Source of the DNA: Dehalococcoidia bacterium
GTDB taxonomy: Bacteria > Chloroflexota > Dehalococcoidia > Dehalococcoidales > RBG-16-60-22
Assembly (NCBI GenBank): GCA_030615655.1
Contig: JAUWYU010000064.1
Coordinates: 1-7,948 of the forward strand
Reading direction: 5' to 3'
DNA: 7,948 nucleotides
Each line of letters begins with the position of its first letter. Position 1 is the first letter of the stretch. This document shows positions 5,903 to 7,948 of the stretch, in pieces. The position numbers and the translations under genes were made by a program. The notes under the pieces were generated by a model that was given only the letters and a program-made list of their open reading frames with translations, made no database searches and was not told where the DNA came from.

Positions 5903-7186
5903 TCAGGCGAATAGCTCCATGATATGCATTACTTTCTGAGGCATGCCATGCCGGGTAAGGCTATCTATCAGCTGTATCTGACACCCGGGGCAGTCGGTGA
6001 CGACAATATCCGCGCCGGTTGATTGTATATCGGCAATCTTTTTATCGGCTATTTTCTTTGATAAATCGTAGAAGTAGATGCTGAAAGTCCCCGCCATGCC
6101 GCAGCATCTATCGGCATCGGGCATCTCTACATAGCCAATATCGGGTAACGATTTCAGTATTTTGCGTGGCGGCTCTTTGACGCCCAGGTAGCGTCCCAGG
6201 TGACACGGTTCATGCCAGGTCACGGTCTTACCTTTAAATTCATCGGCAACGCGGTAGGCGGACGGAGGCAGCTGCAGTATGTCCACCAGAAACTCGGTGA
6301 TGTCCTTTATCTTACCGGCAAAATCGGCGTAATCGCGCTTTCTGTCATTGTTATCCGCCAGGAATTTTTCGTAGTCTTTCATGGCTGAAGCGCAGGTAGC
6401 GCAGTCAGTAATGACGTAATCCAGGTCCTGGAAGGCGCGGACATTAGCGTCGGCCAGCCTGCGGCCGGAATTGAAATCACCGGCGCCGAGGAAAACCGGC
6501 GCCCCGCAGCACCCCTGTCCCCGGGGCACGACCACCTCCACGCCGTTCCCGGTAAGCAAGCCGACTATCTTCTTACCAAGCTCGGGAAAAACGAAATCGG
6601 TCATGCAGCCGGTGAAATAGCCAACGGTGTATTTTGTCTCCACGCCGCGAGGCGGTTTATTAATCTCCGGAACCGACTGGCGGAGGAACTTCGGCGCTAT
6701 CTGCGGTATATGCCTGCCTTTGCCGAGAGCCGAGAGAAACATGGACAGGTGACGGATGGTCCCGTGTGTTCTGGGTAAGAAGATTCCCTGCAACCATGAA
6801 GCAAGCCGCACCACGCAACCGAACAGTCGGCGTCTCGGCAGCAGCCAGCGGTAAATCAAATTGTACGGAAAGGCGAGTCCCTTTTGCCTTACTTTATCGG
6901 CCCTGGCGGCGGCAATTACCGAAGGCACCTGAGTACCAGCCGGGCAATTCTGAGCGCAGGTCATGCACAACGTGCACTTGTTGAGCTGTTTCGCCATTTC
7001 GCGGGTAGCCGTCAGCTCGCCGGATAACAGCGACCTGATGAGCATGATTTTACCACGCGCTACCGATGATTCAACCCGCTCCTCCTGGTAAACCGGACAG
7101 TAGGACATGCAGAATCCGCACTTGGTGCACTTGTCGAGGTCTTCTTTGAACCTGTCTAACTGCTCGAAGTCGAGGCTACTCTTCAT
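5903..7186 (-). CDS. glcF: GlcF-like Fe-S subunit of glycolate/D-lactate oxidase
   Basis: A 427-residue Fe-S protein that passes electrons from the flavin subunit to a quinone or other acceptor. N-terminal 2x[4Fe-4S] ferredoxin domain: C20-x2-C23-x2-C26-x3-C30-P and C71-x2-C74-x2-C77-x3-C81-P. Residues about 105-138 are a basic-hydrophobic linker common in the family. Two CCG (heterodisulfide-reductase-type) domains follow: Cys194, C226-C227-G, C262-x2-C265; and Cys328, C361-C362-G, C399-x2-C402. All expected cysteines are present, so the protein looks intact. It lies directly after glcD; no glcE lies between, which fits two-subunit lactate or glycolate dehydrogenases better than E. coli GlcDEF. 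The ATG at 7186 sits in the second copy of an 18-bp repeat, and the sequence before it is now inserted DNA with only a weak GTGGA as ribosome binding site. Substrate cannot be read from the sequence. Confidence 0.92.
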   Translation of the reverse strand: MKSSLDFEQLDRFKEDLDKCTKCGFCMSYCPVYQEERVESSVARGKIMLIRSLLSGELTATREMAKQLNKCTLCMTCAQNCPAGTQVPSVIAAARADKVRQKGLAFPYNLIYRWLLPRRRLFGCVVRLASWLQGIFLPRTHGTIRHLSMFLSALGKGRHIPQIAPKFLRQSVPEINKPPRGVETKYTVGYFTGCMTDFVFPELGKKIVGLLTGNGVEVVVPRGQGCCGAPVFLGAGDFNSGRRLADANVRAFQDLDYVITDCATCASAMKDYEKFLADNNDRKRDYADFAGKIKDITEFLVDILQLPPSAYRVADEFKGKTVTWHEPCHLGRYLGVKEPPRKILKSLPDIGYVEMPDADRCCGMAGTFSIYFYDLSKKIADKKIADIQSTGADIVVTDCPGCQIQLIDSLTRHGMPQKVMHIMELFA

Positions 7187-7187
7187 C
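7170..7187 (-). repeat. 18-bp direct repeat copy B (glcF start), probable target duplication
   Basis: Minus-strand GATGAAGAGTAGCCTCGA, identical to 7312-7329. In this copy the ATG is the glcF start codon (7186-7184) and the following bases encode K-S-S-L. Flanking bases differ on both sides, so the identity is exactly 18 bp. Confidence 0.9.
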
Positions 7188-7311
7188 TGAGTTCCACTTA
7201 ATGCTGGCTATTAATAAAAACACAACTGTCATAGTCGGGCTTGACCCGACTATCCAGTCCTCGCTTCTCCCCTCTGGATTCCCGCCTTCGCGGGAATGAC
7301 AATTTCGTGGT
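7188..7311. mobile_element. 124-bp insertion with palindromic core between glcD and glcF
   Basis: The segment lies between the two exact 18-bp repeats and contains no coding sequence. It consists of a 39-bp AT-rich part (7188-7226), a 75-bp composite palindrome (7227-7301) and a 10-bp tail (7302-7311). Excising it with one repeat copy joins glcD and glcF in an overlapping arrangement. It encodes no transposase, so it would be a non-autonomous (MITE/REP-like) element moved by functions elsewhere. The 18-bp duplication is longer than most transposase-made target duplications, so a recombination or repair origin is also possible. Confidence 0.65.
7227..7301. repeat. Composite palindrome (REP/dRS3-like), two hairpins within an outer inverted repeat
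   Basis: Outer ends TGTCAT (7227-7232) and ATGACA (7296-7301) are inverted. Hairpin 1 has arms ATAGTCGGG (7231-7239) and CCCGACTAT (7245-7253) with loop CTTGA. Hairpin 2 has arms ATTCCCGC (7278-7285) and GCGGGAAT (7290-7297) with loop CTTC. Inner ends ATCCAG (7252-7257) and CTGGAT (7274-7279) are also inverted around a 16-base spacer. The ATTCCC...GGGAAT hairpin with flanking TCAT/CCAG resembles the dRS3-type intergenic repeat known from Neisseria and seen in many environmental genomes. Confidence 0.88.
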
Positions 7312-7329
7312 TCGAGGCTACTCTTCATC
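7312..7329 (-). repeat. 18-bp direct repeat copy A (glcD end), probable target duplication
   Basis: Identical to 7170-7187. In this copy the bases encode the last three residues of GlcD (D-E-E) and its TAG stop (7320-7318), followed by CCTCGA. Confidence 0.9.
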
Positions 7330-7948
7330 GGCTGTTTCTTCCCAGATTTTGCCGGGATTGAGGATGTGGTTGGGGTCCAGTACATTCTTTATTTTCTTCA
7401 TAATCTCTATAGCTATGGGGTCCATAGCCTTCTTCAAAAAGCGCTGTTTCTCCAAGCCAATGCCATGCTCCCCCGAAAGCACGCCGCCCAGGGACAGAGC
7501 CGTCTCGATGATTTCATCCACACATTTCAGCGCCCGTTGAAAATGCTCGTCGTCACGGCTGTCCGTAAGCACGACCGGGTGGAAATTGCCATCGCCGACG
7601 TGGCCGGCGAAACTGATAGGGACATCATATTTTTTCGCACTTTCCTGGCTGATTTTTATAAAGTCGGCTATCTTATCACGCGGCACGACCACATCCTCGT
7701 TGACGATGGTATGGGTGCGGCTGGAGATATCGGAGAAGTGAGAGCTTCGAGCCTGCCAGTATCTCTCGGCCTCCGCCTGGTCTTCAGCCACCCTGACCTC
7801 GCCCGCACTGTTTTTACATATGTCGACGACATGCTGCGCCTCGGCTTCCACTGTTTCCGGGAGTCCGTCAACCTGAATGAGAAGAATGACCTGCGAGCTA
7901 TCGAGAATTTTATCCGGCAGGAGGCCGCGGAACTTTTCGAACGTCCAG
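7318..7948 (-). CDS. glcD: GlcD-like FAD-linked oxidase, C-terminal part only (cut by right edge)
   Basis: The reading frame is open from the window edge (first whole codon at 7947) to TAG at 7320-7318, giving 209 residues of a family that is usually about 460. It is the catalytic flavin subunit that oxidises glycolate, D-lactate or a related 2-hydroxy acid and hands electrons to GlcF. What is visible is the C-terminal substrate-binding domain: N-E-D-V-V-V-P-R, G-H-V-G-D-G-N-F-H-P (about 115-124 counted from the edge; the GDGN-x-H motif of the VAO/FAD_oxidase_C family), S-G-E-H-G-I-G (158-164) and the terminal L-D-P-N-H-I-L-N-P-G-K-I. The FAD-binding N-terminal domain is outside the window. 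An internal GTG at 7851 is not the start, because family homology continues upstream of it (S-S-Q-V-I-L-L-I-Q-V-D-G). It is followed by the 18-bp repeat, the insert and glcF. Confidence 0.93.
   Translation of the reverse strand, partial: WTFEKFRGLLPDKILDSSQVILLIQVDGLPETVEAEAQHVVDICKNSAGEVRVAEDQAEAERYWQARSSHFSDISSRTHTIVNEDVVVPRDKIADFIKISQESAKKYDVPISFAGHVGDGNFHPVVLTDSRDDEHFQRALKCVDEIIETALSLGGVLSGEHGIGLEKQRFLKKAMDPIAIEIMKKIKNVLDPNHILNPGKIWEETADEE

Noticed and set aside
3967..7186. The AOR-family gene and the GlcF-like gene as parts of one Bam-type benzoyl-CoA reductase complex
   Set aside because: The genes are convergent rather than co-directional, the Fe-S protein is paired with a flavin oxidase gene, and no BamC- or BamE-like gene is in the window.
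7227..7301. The palindromes as rho-independent terminators for glcD
   Set aside because: No T-run directly follows either hairpin on the minus strand; the nearest T5 is some 14 bases away. The nested inverted ends fit a repeat element better.
7241..7540. 99-codon plus-strand frame over the insert and glcD
   Set aside because: It runs across the palindrome and antisense to well-supported glcD coding sequence, with no recognisable motif.

Overview
The window looks like a piece of an anaerobic bacterial chromosome, most probably Chloroflexota of the Dehalococcoidia type. This rests on the overall protein flavour: a lipoprotein signal ending V-V-S-C with an acidic stalk, a tungsten aldehyde oxidoreductase-family enzyme, a glycolate/lactate oxidase-type Fe-S protein, and a terpenoid-cyclase-fold protein beside type I glutamine synthetase. 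The assignment is an inference from sequence character, not a database match. Coding density is high, and intergenic gaps hold recognisable promoters and repeats.

Layout, left to right. (1) Bases 1-1951, minus strand: a two-gene unit reading leftwards, a 311-residue terpenoid-cyclase-fold (prenyltransferase/squalene-cyclase-like) protein followed 13 bp later by glnA, which runs off the left edge. (2) Bases 1952-2245: a 294-bp divergent intergenic region with a good sigma-70-like promoter facing each way. (3) Bases 2246-3737, plus strand: a lipoprotein with a PEBP/YbhB-like domain on a Glu/Pro stalk, then a Fe/Mn superoxide dismutase preceded by a 9-bp inverted repeat. (4) Bases 3738-3966: a gap that is not empty. 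It carries, on the minus strand, the last 45 codons of a response-regulator receiver domain (a gene remnant), followed by a consensus -35 box inside a small palindrome that probably drives the next gene. (5) Bases 3967-5889, plus strand: a divergent aldehyde:ferredoxin oxidoreductase-family enzyme. (6) Bases 5903-7948, minus strand: a glcD-glcF pair (FAD-linked oxidase C-terminus, cut by the right edge, then a two-[4Fe-4S], two-CCG-domain protein), converging on the AOR gene with only 13 bp between stop codons.

The most striking feature is the glcD/glcF junction. An exact 18-bp direct repeat (7170-7187 and 7312-7329) brackets a 124-bp insert carrying a 75-bp composite palindrome of the REP/dRS3-like kind. 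Removing the insert and one repeat copy restores an 11-bp glcD/glcF overlap, so a small palindromic element seems to have inserted into a translationally coupled gene junction and duplicated its target in a way that left both reading frames intact.

Functionally, the window combines nitrogen assimilation (glnA), superoxide defence (SOD), and two redox modules that use low-potential or flavin/Fe-S chemistry (the AOR-family enzyme and the GlcD/GlcF oxidase). There is no evidence that these form one system; each block has its own orientation and probable promoter. I found no tRNA, rRNA, CRISPR array or transposase gene.
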